Positions 10,706 through 19,141 of a stretch of 64,000 nt of DNA are shown in pieces. Both the position numbers and the translations under genes were made by a program. This stretch comes from Glaciecola sp. KUL10 (GTDB lineage: Bacteria > Pseudomonadota > Gammaproteobacteria > Enterobacterales > Alteromonadaceae). The first letter of the stretch is position 1, and each line of letters starts with the position of its first letter. The notes under the pieces are model-generated. The model searched no databases. It saw nothing but the letters and a program-made list of their open reading frames with translations, and was not told the origin of the DNA. The DNA lies in NCBI RefSeq assembly GCF_003203515.1, contig NZ_BGNG01000002.1, forward strand, positions 124,001 to 188,000, read 5' to 3'.

Positions 10706-12163
10706 ATGGAATCGAATAAGTCATCAGCTTCAACTCAAATTGATGAGGTGTTGCAGGCAAACGCTGACAAGCGCACGTTGTTGTTCAAGCGTGTGTTATT
10801 ATTTTTTGCTGGCATACTTGTCATTGGTGTTTTGGTCATATTGATATGGCAGTTTTCGACGTCTAACAACAACCAAGATTCAGCTAATGTGGCCACGCCT
10901 GTTGCAGCTGAAAATGCGCCCAGTAAGCAAGCTCTTGAAGCCGCCAGAACGCAATTTATGCAAGGCATGGCAATGTATGAACAAACTATTGCCCCATTAT
11001 TATCTGATGAGCGCCTGATCAAGTTTGATCGGGTAAGTATGCAAAAGGCGCAAGCACTTCAAAATCAAGCGTTGAATAGTTTTGCTTCGGGTGGTTTTAT
11101 CGAGGGTAAGGCCTCTCTTGAAGAATCTATTGCGACAGTTAAGCAAGTAGAAGCAAATTGGCTTGATGCAGTAAATACTCAATTATTAGATGCAAATCGA
11201 TATTTCACTGAAGATCAAATCGACCGCGCAAGGCTAAGCCTTAATCAAGCACTTACGCTCGATCCCATCAATCAAGATGCACTTTCTTTACAAACAAGGA
11301 TTGAAGCGTTTTTGCCAGTTCAAGATGCAATACGCGCCTTTAATATTGCAAAAACTGAGAATAATCTAAGCAAACAAATCAGTGCGTTGCAGCAAATTGT
11401 TGCGCTAGACCCCAATCGCAGTGAGTATCAGGCTGAATTAAATAATCTACAAGAAAAACAAAAAGATAAACAGGTTGCAACTTTAGTCAGTCGCGCCTAT
11501 TCATCGCTTGAATCTAGAGATTTTGTCGCGGCTAACACACATTTAAGTGATTTGAAGCGCATTGAACCGAGTCATTCTAGCATTAAAGAGATCACTTCAC
11601 AGTTGCGTGCTTTTAATGCACAACAAGAGCAGACGAGGGTTGTTAATACGGTGAAAAACCTGTTTGCTGAGCAGCAGTTCTCTGATGTGCTTACTCAGGG
11701 GCAAATAGCTTTGGCGACTTTTCCAAGCAATATCGAACTCCAGCGTTTAGTTAAACAAGCGCGCGATATTCAACAAGTAGAAAATGCCCTAGATGGATAC
11801 ATTGCCAACCCAATACGTCTTCAGGACACTAATATAAGAGTATCTGCCAAAGAGACCTTAAAAAAAGCAGTGTCGGTGATTACAAAATCCAATGATGTTG
11901 CTGCCAAGGCCAAAACCCTGAGCGATTTACTGACTCAAGCCAGCGCACTGATTACCGTGACAGTTTTGTCAGATAACCAAACTGATATCCGTGTGCTAGG
12001 CGTTGGCAATGTTGGTAAGACAGTTTCAAAGCAAATTGAGCTATCGCCTGGTGATTACGTGTTTGAGGGCAGAAGAGAAGGTTTCAAATCGAAACAAGTG
12101 AAATTAAATATTTCAACTAAGCAAGCAACCAGCATAACAGTAGTGTGTGATGAACGAATCTGA
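10706..12163 (+). CDS. Membrane-anchored TPR-like protein with C-terminal PEGA-like domain
   Basis: A 485-aa protein with a short cytoplasmic N-terminus, one membrane helix (about residues 29-50), then a long helical periplasmic region built of TPR-like repeats (for example ARLSLNQALTLDPINQDALS near 172-191). The last 70 residues are beta-rich and resemble a PEGA domain (IELSPGDYVFEGRREGFKSK). This fits a scaffold or peptidoglycan-proximal adaptor. Its 3' end overlaps the next gene by about 14 bases, so the two are translationally coupled. The ribosome-binding site is poor. The exact family is unknown to me. Confidence 0.7.
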   Translation: MESNKSSASTQIDEVLQANADKRTLLFKRVLLFFAGILVIGVLVILIWQFSTSNNNQDSANVATPVAAENAPSKQALEAARTQFMQGMAMYEQTIAPLLSDERLIKFDRVSMQKAQALQNQALNSFASGGFIEGKASLEESIATVKQVEANWLDAVNTQLLDANRYFTEDQIDRARLSLNQALTLDPINQDALSLQTRIEAFLPVQDAIRAFNIAKTENNLSKQISALQQIVALDPNRSEYQAELNNLQEKQKDKQVATLVSRAYSSLESRDFVAANTHLSDLKRIEPSHSSIKEITSQLRAFNAQQEQTRVVNTVKNLFAEQQFSDVLTQGQIALATFPSNIELQRLVKQARDIQQVENALDGYIANPIRLQDTNIRVSAKETLKKAVSVITKSNDVAAKAKTLSDLLTQASALITVTVLSDNQTDIRVLGVGNVGKTVSKQIELSPGDYVFEGRREGFKSKQVKLNISTKQATSITVVCDERI

Positions 12164-14174
12164 ACAAAATAGCGTCGAGACAACAAAAACATCTAGTCTA
12201 AACCTAGATGCCCACATTAAGACTGCGCAACGCAAAGGTGCGAGTCTCTATGTTGTTGGTGGAGGACTTACTCTCTTTGTCCTTGCTGTCTTTTTTCTTT
12301 GGTTGTTCATTGTCAAAGGCTTTGTAGTCATTATCAACCCATCAGATGCAAGGCCGAGTGCCTCGATATCATTATCGAAAGGGCTAGGTTATGTCTCGGA
12401 TAATCGCTTTTATGTATTTGGAAGTCGAGCTCAGCTAATGATCACCGCTGAGCGATTTGAAACCACTTACCTAGATATAAACGAATCGACTCCATCAACC
12501 TTAGATGTATTGTTAACACCAAGTCCCGCGGTAATTTCAGCAGATTTAAGTCATTTAGAGGGGGAAACAAGTTGGTATATCGACGACAAACTTGTGCAAG
12601 TGAGTAAAACCTTTGAATACTCGATAGCACCGGGGACTTATCTACTCATTGCAGATAATCCGTATTATAGCGACTGGACATCAGTATTAAACCTTGAGCG
12701 AGGTGAAACGCGTCAGCTTGAGCTTGATTTAACAAGAATTGAAGGGCAAATCGTGCTTAACTCTGTGCCAAGTGGAGCAAGCATCTTTGTTGATCAAAGA
12801 GTTGTTGGTCAAACGCCCCTCACAGTTCCACTAGCAGCAGGTCAATATGATATCCAGCTTCAACTTACTAATTATGAAACCTTAGAAGATAACATCGAGA
12901 TACGAGATGATCTCACACAACCAAAGAGAAACTACCAACTTGTGCCTAAAAAAGGCCAAGTCCAAGTGAATGTATCACCGGCCGGTGGTGTGCTGTTGCT
13001 GAATGGAGAAGCTACTGAGCCAGGTTTGTTGTCAGTTTCGGTTAATCAAAAGCATCAAATTAGATACAGCAAAGAGGGTTTCAGGCCATATCAAACAAGT
13101 ATTAATGTCGATTTACAGACTAAAGATGTTTTAAATATTTCACTGGAAAAAATGATTGGCGAAGTAAATTTTACGTCGAATTTACCCGCTCAAGTGTATC
13201 TTGATAACAAATTAATCGGCATGACACCACAGATAAAAGCTTTGCAATCCTTGCCAACAAAAGTGGAATTTAAGCGCGAAGGCTATCGCAATGTGGTACA
13301 AACATTTACACCAAAAGACAAGGCCAGCATTAACGTTCAAGCGAAGATGCTGACAGAGTTTGAAGCCAGACGAGCCGAAGGCCGCCCCTTATTTGTATCC
13401 ACTTTAGGCATCGAGATGAAGGCGTTTCGACCTAATGCATTTACGATGGGGTCACCTGCAAATGAGACAGGGCGCTCTCGCAATGAGCATCAGGTTAAAG
13501 TGGATTTTAGCCGCTCTATTTGGGTATCTAGGCACGAAATTACACAGGCTCAGTTTGCTGCCTTTGACAATAAAATACCCAAATCAAATAAACCCTTGAC
13601 GATGGTGACTTGGCTTCAGGCCGCCAAATACTGCAATTGGCTAAGTGAAAATGAGGGCTTACCGGCTTTCTATCGTATTAAAAACAATCAGTTATTAGGC
13701 TTTAATCAAGACAGCAAGGGCTACCGACTACCGACTGAGGCTGAATGGGAGTGGCTAGCCAGAAAAGCCAACCGTGCCAGCGCAACAAAATATGTGTGGG
13801 GAAACTCTGATCGCTTGAAAAACAAAATTGCTAATTTTTCGGATAAATCAGCTACGGGCAATCAATTTGTTCTCGATAAATTTGATGATGGCTTTGCCGA
13901 TATCGCCCCAGTGGGCAGCTTCAAAGCTGACAGAGCCGGCCTATTTGACCTTGCAGGTAATGTGCGGGAATGGGTAAATGACTTTTACACCAATACGTCC
14001 CCGAATACCGTTGATGTTCAAGTTGATTATCTAGGGCCGCTTCGCGGACAGCAACATGTTGTCAAAGGTGCAAGTTTTAACACGGGTAAATTCAAAGACT
14101 TACGGGCGGCCAAACGGACGATTGGTGAGGGTGCTAAAAACGATTTAGGGTTTAGGATTGCTCGCTACAATTAA
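12150..14174 (+). CDS. PEGA-repeat / SUMF1-like (non-catalytic) membrane protein
   Basis: A 674-aa protein. One membrane helix at about residues 32-56 is followed by a periplasmic part with three PEGA repeats (about 203-255, 270-320, 335-385; for example SVPSGASIFVDQRVVGQTPL) and a C-terminal SUMF1/formylglycine-generating-enzyme fold (about 415-674) with FTMGSPANETGRSRNEHQV, GYRLPTEAEWEW and GLFDLAGNVREWVND. The catalytic cysteines of true FGE enzymes, expected just before the final RAAKR, are absent (GASFNTGKFKDLRAAKR). It is therefore more likely a binding or structural domain than an enzyme. The start may be ATG 12150 or GTG 12147; both overlap the upstream gene. Confidence 0.82.
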   Translation: MNESEQNSVETTKTSSLNLDAHIKTAQRKGASLYVVGGGLTLFVLAVFFLWLFIVKGFVVIINPSDARPSASISLSKGLGYVSDNRFYVFGSRAQLMITAERFETTYLDINESTPSTLDVLLTPSPAVISADLSHLEGETSWYIDDKLVQVSKTFEYSIAPGTYLLIADNPYYSDWTSVLNLERGETRQLELDLTRIEGQIVLNSVPSGASIFVDQRVVGQTPLTVPLAAGQYDIQLQLTNYETLEDNIEIRDDLTQPKRNYQLVPKKGQVQVNVSPAGGVLLLNGEATEPGLLSVSVNQKHQIRYSKEGFRPYQTSINVDLQTKDVLNISLEKMIGEVNFTSNLPAQVYLDNKLIGMTPQIKALQSLPTKVEFKREGYRNVVQTFTPKDKASINVQAKMLTEFEARRAEGRPLFVSTLGIEMKAFRPNAFTMGSPANETGRSRNEHQVKVDFSRSIWVSRHEITQAQFAAFDNKIPKSNKPLTMVTWLQAAKYCNWLSENEGLPAFYRIKNNQLLGFNQDSKGYRLPTEAEWEWLARKANRASATKYVWGNSDRLKNKIANFSDKSATGNQFVLDKFDDGFADIAPVGSFKADRAGLFDLAGNVREWVNDFYTNTSPNTVDVQVDYLGPLRGQQHVVKGASFNTGKFKDLRAAKRTIGEGAKNDLGFRIARYN

Positions 14175-14205
14175 TTTGCAGGCAATTTGCAGGTAATTTG
14201 CAGGT
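14173..14205. repeat. Three tandem 11-bp repeats after the SUMF1 gene
   Basis: Three head-to-tail copies of AATTTGCAGG(C/T) begin inside the stop codon of the PEGA/SUMF1 gene. The last two copies are identical; the first differs only in its final base. No hairpin is formed. It may be a regulator site or a slippage product between the two halves of the cluster. Confidence 0.8.
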
Positions 14206-14273
14206 CTACGAGGCTATAGACGGCTGAAGCGTGAATTTAAGCGCTAAACTAATAAGTTAAGAAGAAAATTATC

Positions 14274-14393
14274 ATGAAAAACAAGCGTCTAAAATTAGTA
14301 CTTTTTCTTGCGATTGCCCTTTTGGGTATTTCTGCGCTGGCGTCAGTTGCTATCAGTTTAGACGCACCTGCCACTTTTCCAACAGACATATAA
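14274..14393 (+). CDS. 39-residue membrane or secreted peptide
   Basis: A short open frame coding 39 residues: a basic start (MKNKRLK), one hydrophobic helix (about residues 8-28), then a short acidic/proline tail (SLDAPATFPTDI). It could be a single-pass membrane subunit or a signal peptide with a tiny product. Its stop codon overlaps the AAAGG ribosome-binding site of the channel gene, whose ATG is 10 bases downstream, so translation of the two is probably coupled. The weak upstream AAGAAGA is its only ribosome-binding candidate. The composition and placement argue for a real gene, but it has no known family. Confidence 0.5.
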   Translation: MKNKRLKLVLFLAIALLGISALASVAISLDAPATFPTDI

Positions 14394-14402
14394 AGGTTCA
14401 CC

Positions 14403-15179
14403 ATGAATACACAAAAACAAAACGCCAATATGAACCTTTCTCTGCCAATATCTTTGGGCATTTTTTTGGCTATTGTGACTTTGGTTCACTTTTTCTATCA
14501 AGGTGTTGTTAGGCCAATTGCCTCAGCCACTATTGCGGCACAAGGGGCAGCATCAACCACTAACATCTGGGTGATACTTAAAGACGTAGAGCAGCAAGTG
14601 TGTATCAGTCTAGGACTTTTCTGTCTGATACTCATGGCCTATAAATATTACCGCATCACCTTTCATGAAGAACCCTTGTTTACTACTGACTATTTAGCGG
14701 CAATAGATAAGAATCAAAAGATCAACGTAGAGAACGTCATCAATGAACTAGAAGAAAGTAAGTACTCACAAAATAGCTCTATGCAGACATGGATTGACTG
14801 CTTAAGACGCTACAAGAATACACAAAATGTGCAACATGCATCCGAGGCAATCAGGGACAGCGTTGAATCCCTTGCTGACCAGTTAGAGTCGGGAAACAGC
14901 TTAATACGATATTTTATTTGGGCGATCCCAAGTATTGGTTTTATCGGAACGGTAAGAGGTATCGGCGCGGCGCTAGCAAAAGCCGAAGAAGCGGTCGCTG
15001 GTGATATTTCGGGCATGGTAGATAAATTGGGGGTAGCGTTTAATTCAACACTGGTGTCTTTGTTTGTTTCAATTGTATTGATGTATGTGCTGCACATGTT
15101 AAACAATCGACAAGACCAAATGGTGATCAAAACCCGCAAAAATTGCGAAACGCACCTTTTAACTCGACTGCACAACTAG
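14403..15179 (+). CDS. MotA/TolQ/ExbB-type proton channel protein
   Basis: A 258-aa inner-membrane protein with four predicted helices at about 16-36, 66-84, 170-190 and 209-236. The last two carry the family pattern: IPSIGFIGTVRGIGAAL and then LGVAFNSTLVSLFVSIV, including the threonines that in ExbB/TolQ line the ion path. The cytoplasmic loop between helices 2 and 3 (about 85 residues) is of ExbB type rather than the long MotA type. ATG 14403 has AAAGG at 14393-14397. It is followed by two VWA proteins with ExbD-like membrane helices, suggesting that they form the stator-like partner. Confidence 0.87.
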   Translation: MNTQKQNANMNLSLPISLGIFLAIVTLVHFFYQGVVRPIASATIAAQGAASTTNIWVILKDVEQQVCISLGLFCLILMAYKYYRITFHEEPLFTTDYLAAIDKNQKINVENVINELEESKYSQNSSMQTWIDCLRRYKNTQNVQHASEAIRDSVESLADQLESGNSLIRYFIWAIPSIGFIGTVRGIGAALAKAEEAVAGDISGMVDKLGVAFNSTLVSLFVSIVLMYVLHMLNNRQDQMVIKTRKNCETHLLTRLHN

Positions 15180-15198
15180 CCCTAGCGATACAGTTAAA

Positions 15199-15243
15199 AT
15201 GACAAACGATCTGATTATCCTTGCAGTGTTGATAAAAGCATGA
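15199..15243 (+). other. Possible 14-codon coupling ORF before the first VWA gene
   Basis: An ATG at 15199 opens a 14-codon frame (MTNDLIILAVLIKA) whose TGA overlaps the ATG of the next gene in an ATGA arrangement. The next gene has no visible ribosome-binding site of its own, so this small frame could couple its translation. It has no good ribosome-binding site either and may be chance. Confidence 0.25.
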
Positions 15244-16307
15244 CTAAAAAGCGCAAAGAAGACGGGTTCAACCTAGCTTTTCTAGACGTGATGGCTTGCG
15301 GGCTAGGTGCTGTATTGATGATTTTGATCGTCTTGAAATTCAGTGCAAATACGCCAGTACCCTCTGATGAAATCGAACGTTTGACCCAAGAATTAGCCAG
15401 TATCGATGATCAAGCTTCACAAGTTAAAAAAACCATTGATGAGGTCAATGATAATATTGCACAAGAAAGTGCTTCGATCGATGCAATCAAACAACAAATA
15501 AATGACTTACTCGTGCTTCAACAAGCCGCAGCCAAGGCGGTAGATGAGCAGCAAGCCGTTGTTGCTGACTTGCAAGAATCTATTGCCGCTGCAGCTCCTA
15601 AGCAAAGCGATGACTTACTGACTACGCCAGGTACCGGTGAAGAAAATTACCTATTGGGGTTAAAAGTAGAAGGTAAACGCATCGTGATTCTGCTCGATAC
15701 CAGCGCTTCAATGACCGACGAAAACCTAATCGATATACTCAAGCGCAAAGTGCAAAGTGATAAAGTCAAGCAACTAGGACCTAAATGGCAACGCACAAAA
15801 CGTATTGTTATGTGGATGCTTGCCCGTTTGCCTAAGGATGCGCGAGTGACAGTGGTGTCGTTCAATCAACAAGCATCGATCTTGGGCGGCAAAGCGGGTA
15901 TCCCGGCTAGCGATTCAAATGCTTTAAAAGCGCTAGTCAGTGATATAGATACCTTGGTTCCAAGCAAAGGCACTAATCTGCAAGTGGCTCTGCAAGAGGC
16001 AAAACGAGCAGAACCAAATATGTCTTCACTATACCTTATCACAGATGGGTTACCGACCTTGCTAAGCAGCGGAAGCGGGTTTAATAGTAATCGAAACTGT
16101 AAACCCAGTGACCCCACTCAAAAAACGATCAGTGGTGATTGTCGGTTTAGCGTGTTTCAACATACATTTGCTCGTTTCGCACCGCGCACCGAAACCAATA
16201 TAGTGCTGCTTCCACTTGAAGGCGATACACAAGCCCCAAGTGCTTATTGGAATTGGGCGAATATCACAGGAGGCTTGATGATCAGTCCGGCTTCAACTTG
16301 GCCATGA
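15240..16307 (+). CDS. VWA-domain protein with ExbD/TolR-like membrane helix (first copy)
   Basis: A 355-aa protein. The N-terminal helix (about 10-32) begins FLDVMACGLG; its Asp16 aligns with the membrane aspartate of ExbD/TolR (pattern F/L-[IL]-D-V-M), the residue that carries protons in those systems. A coiled coil follows (about 42-115), then a von Willebrand A domain with the MIDAS motif DTSAS at 153-157. The topology would place the VWA domain in the periplasm. It overlaps the second VWA gene by four bases (ATGA). In this reading the VWA domain replaces the ExbD/MotB periplasmic domain. The function is inferred, not known. Confidence 0.8.
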   Translation: MTKKRKEDGFNLAFLDVMACGLGAVLMILIVLKFSANTPVPSDEIERLTQELASIDDQASQVKKTIDEVNDNIAQESASIDAIKQQINDLLVLQQAAAKAVDEQQAVVADLQESIAAAAPKQSDDLLTTPGTGEENYLLGLKVEGKRIVILLDTSASMTDENLIDILKRKVQSDKVKQLGPKWQRTKRIVMWMLARLPKDARVTVVSFNQQASILGGKAGIPASDSNALKALVSDIDTLVPSKGTNLQVALQEAKRAEPNMSSLYLITDGLPTLLSSGSGFNSNRNCKPSDPTQKTISGDCRFSVFQHTFARFAPRTETNIVLLPLEGDTQAPSAYWNWANITGGLMISPASTWP

Positions 16308-17257
16308 AAAAGACACGCACACCCATAGAGGTGTTTAGTCTGTCATTTTTAGACATTATTTCATGTGCTTTTGGCGCAGTGATCATGCTAATTCTATTGG
16401 CGAAAAATGGCGATGAAGGTGAGTTTAACGATACTAGCGAAATTGCCGGTATGTTGAATGCGGTCAACCGTGCACAAATGAGCCTAAGCGAGTTACAAGG
16501 TGCACTCAGCATCAAGCTGGAGGAATTGAAGCATGCGCAAGCAAGTGTAGCCAGTGTCAGTGAGCAAGCCAAAAATTTAGAAACGGAAGTTGCACGAGCA
16601 CAAAACGATGTTCAAAGTCTCAATGATCAAGCCAGCGGGCTAAAAGTCATAAAAGTCGAACAAGAACGCGCAGCCATAAACGCGGGTAAAGCTAAAGAAC
16701 GCGTCGATGAAGTAGGTGGTATTCCGGTCGACAGTGACTATGTGATATTTATCGTTGATACCTCAGGTAGTATGAAAAACATGTGGCGCAAAGTCATGGA
16801 TACATTGTCTGAAACGCTTAACAACCACCCAGAAATAAAAGGTTTTCAAATATTGTCTGACAACGGCGATCCCTTACCCGGGGTAAAACTTGGCGATTGG
16901 CGCAAAGATACACCCGTTCAGAGAAGACTCGCGCTTTCGACAATGATGTCATGGAACTTTGCGGGTTCTTCAAATAGCTCGCCTGTCGAAGGGATTGAAA
17001 CAGCGTTGAGAACCTATGGCCGTTCTAAATCTCTCGCCCTCTACGTGTTTGGTGACGATTATAATGGCAGTTCTTTTGACAAGACGCTTGAAAATATCAA
17101 CCGATTAAATACCGATAAGCAGGGGAATAAAATCGCGCGTATTCACGCAGTCGGTTTCAAACCTAATCGCATTCAATATGGCGGTGAACCCTTGATGTTT
17201 TCAACAGTGATGCGTGAAGTGACCAGACAGAATAACGGTACATTTTTGGCCTTGTAG
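16304..17257 (+). CDS. VWA-domain protein with ExbD/TolR-like membrane helix (second copy)
   Basis: A 317-aa protein with the same plan as its upstream neighbour: membrane helix at about 13-33 starting FLDIISCAFG with Asp17 at the ExbD/TolR position, a coiled coil (about 45-135), and a VWA domain with MIDAS DTSGS at 152-156. The two proteins are clearly related but diverged, so they may form a heteromer around the channel. I chose ATG 16304, which overlaps the upstream stop as ATGA; an in-frame TTG at 16247 would run 60 bases into the previous gene and add non-conserved residues. It closes the cluster. Confidence 0.8.
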   Translation: MKKTRTPIEVFSLSFLDIISCAFGAVIMLILLAKNGDEGEFNDTSEIAGMLNAVNRAQMSLSELQGALSIKLEELKHAQASVASVSEQAKNLETEVARAQNDVQSLNDQASGLKVIKVEQERAAINAGKAKERVDEVGGIPVDSDYVIFIVDTSGSMKNMWRKVMDTLSETLNNHPEIKGFQILSDNGDPLPGVKLGDWRKDTPVQRRLALSTMMSWNFAGSSNSSPVEGIETALRTYGRSKSLALYVFGDDYNGSSFDKTLENINRLNTDKQGNKIARIHAVGFKPNRIQYGGEPLMFSTVMREVTRQNNGTFLAL

Positions 17258-17262
17258 GCCCC

Positions 17263-17991
17263 TTATTTAGTCAGCGTATTAAAACTTTCTACATCATCCA
17301 GATAAATCGTCTCTTGCGTGCTTTGCTGATCGCGCAGAATACCAAACTGAATAAAAGCTTTTTCGTTATCCAGCAAGGTTTTGGTGTTGTGTTTGTCTAA
17401 AACCAGTTCTTCATCAAAGAAAATACTGACTTGACCTGCATTCGCATCTGTCGACCATTTAATATTCATCTGCATCGAATACCATTTATTAGCTTGTAAA
17501 TTAGCGTAGGACCAAGCGGTAACGCCACTGTTGTCGGTAAAGCTAATACGATTGGCTGAAAGGTTAAAACGCATGATTTGTTGATAAGAAGCGTCAGATT
17601 CCCAATATGCGAATTCGTGACGAGAATCAGTGAATAATTTCGGCAACATGAAACGCCATTTAACGGTCGTCATGTTCCCTTCTGCAATGCCTTTTGGTTT
17701 GTGTTGTAGCTCACTTCGGTTCAACGCCGGTTGACCGTTCCATAAATAGTCTTCGCTTCCCTCAATAGTGATGCGTGTAACTGGATTGCTAGGATCGTCG
17801 TCTAAATTGACGATTTTAATCCCTTGAGCGTTTAGCTGATAGCTCCACTCGCCCAGTGTTGAGTCAGAAAAATCAGATGACCAATAATGCATCTTTGTCG
17901 AAGGTAAAGTGTGATAACAGGCGGCGCTCAATAAACTAAAAAGAATGAGCACTAGGTTTTTAACTCTGAATTGTCGTGTAATTGATTGCAT
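17263..17991 (-). CDS. Polysaccharide-lyase-like lipoprotein (heparin lyase I fold)
   Basis: About 242 aa from ATG 17991, giving a basic N-terminus, hydrophobic helix and a lipobox-like LSAAC; a TTG at 18024 would add eleven poor residues. The mature part looks like a concanavalin-like jelly roll of the heparin lyase I / polysaccharide lyase group: NRSELQHKP, then WRFMLPKLF, and a final strand QFGILRDQQ...IYLDDVESF. It may act on a uronic acid-containing polysaccharide outside the cytoplasm. The family call rests on pattern only. It is convergent with the VWA cluster, only five bases apart, and divergent from ssb. Confidence 0.6.
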   Translation of the reverse strand: MQSITRQFRVKNLVLILFSLLSAACYHTLPSTKMHYWSSDFSDSTLGEWSYQLNAQGIKIVNLDDDPSNPVTRITIEGSEDYLWNGQPALNRSELQHKPKGIAEGNMTTVKWRFMLPKLFTDSRHEFAYWESDASYQQIMRFNLSANRISFTDNSGVTAWSYANLQANKWYSMQMNIKWSTDANAGQVSIFFDEELVLDKHNTKTLLDNEKAFIQFGILRDQQSTQETIYLDDVESFNTLTK

Positions 17992-18266
17992 ATAGTCGCT
18001 TGTGCTGCTTAATGGATTTATCAATTCACAAGCTTAACGATAAATACAAGTTAACAAAACACTAAAGTCATCTTGAGCGACAAACTTGCCTTCAAGACAG
18101 TTATGCATAGGCTAGTTTATCAATATTATTAAGGCAGTCAAAAGCTACAATTAGTCTGGCTACTTGCCACCAAAAAGAGTTACAATCAATGCAATAAACA
18201 GAGCACGTTTGAGACCTTGCCAGCGTAAAAAAGAGCAAGGCGATAAAGAAAAAATTAGGAGAAATC

Positions 18267-18803
18267 ATGGCCTCACGAGGTGTAAATAAAGTCATTTTAG
18301 TCGGTAACTTAGGAAACGATCCTGAAGTACGCTATATGCCAAATGGAAATGCGGTTGCTAATCTTAGTATCGCCACTAGTGAGAGCTGGAAAGACCAACA
18401 AGGGCAACCACAAGAGCGCACAGAATGGCACAAAGTCACCATGTACAGACGCTTGGCTGAAATTGCAGGTGAATACCTTAAGAAAGGATCTCAAATTTAT
18501 CTTGAAGGTAAATTACAAACCCGTAAGTGGCAAGATCAAAGCGGAAACGACCGCTACACAACAGAAGTTATCGCAGACCAAATGCAAATGCTAGGTGGAC
18601 GCAACGAAGGCGGAAACATGGGCGGCGGTGGCGGTTATCAACGTCAACAAGCACCACAGCAAGCACCTCAAGGCGGTTATCAGCAGCAGTCAGCTCCACC
18701 ACAGCAGGGCGGCGGTTACCAGCAACCTGCGCAACAAAATACGCCTAAGCCACCACAGACTCAAGAGCCTGATTTTGATTTTGATGATGATATTCCATTC
18801 TGA
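18267..18803 (+). CDS. ssb: Single-stranded DNA-binding protein
   Basis: A 178-aa SSB. The OB-fold (residues 1-110) starts [20 protein letters not shown]; a Gly/Gln/Pro-rich linker follows, then the acidic tip [10 protein letters not shown] that recruits repair and replication proteins. ATG 18267 follows an ideal AGGAG (ttaggagaaatc). It protects single-stranded DNA in replication, recombination and repair. In relatives ssb lies close to uvrA; here the lyase gene and the VWA cluster are interposed. Single-gene unit, ending in an intrinsic terminator. Confidence 0.98.
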   Translation: MASRGVNKVILVGNLGNDPEVRYMPNGNAVANLSIATSESWKDQQGQPQERTEWHKVTMYRRLAEIAGEYLKKGSQIYLEGKLQTRKWQDQSGNDRYTTEVIADQMQMLGGRNEGGNMGGGGGYQRQQAPQQAPQGGYQQQSAPPQQGGGYQQPAQQNTPKPPQTQEPDFDFDDDIPF

Positions 18804-18829
18804 GGAATACATAAATAAAAATTGTTATT

Positions 18830-18854
18830 AGCCCTGTTTTTACAGGGCTTTTTA
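18830..18854 (+). terminator. Rho-independent terminator of ssb
   Basis: Stem AGCCCTG/CAGGGCT around a six-base loop, followed by a T run, 27 bases after the ssb stop codon. Confidence 0.92.
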
Positions 18855-19141
18855 ATTTCCACATTAAATTCATCTTGTTGCCCAAACCCCTTTCACGCAT
18901 CTTCGCTGCATTGAAAATATTCAAAAACAGGGCGGTCCAAGTTGTATGGCGCTTTTTTAAGGTGGATATTAACCCTTGGTATAGTTTTGTATTTTTATAC
19001 ACCTCTTACGACTAGCTCTTCCAATGAAATCAGAGCAATTTGCTATGCTGTTTGTATCAGATCATGTCATTACTAAGGTAAATTGATTACTGATTTAGTT
19101 TGATTTTTTCGCAAAAAAAAGAAAAATGCGGTGATTGAACA
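18855..19141. other. Noncoding spacer between ssb terminator and GGDEF/EAL pseudogene
   Basis: About 290 bases. I see no convincing gene, tRNA or terminator in it. It is A+T-rich towards its 3' end (a run of eight A at about 19115) and presumably holds the promoter of the downstream pseudogene. Short frames on the minus strand lack a ribosome-binding site and family features. Confidence 0.5.

Noticed and set aside
12150-14174. Annotation of the SUMF1 protein as an active formylglycine-generating enzyme
   Set aside because: The catalytic cysteines are missing, and no sulfatase maturation partner is encoded close by.
16247-16304. Longer TTG start for the second VWA gene
   Set aside because: It adds 19 residues read from inside the first VWA gene; ATG 16304 gives a neat ATGA overlap and the same start plan as its paralogue.
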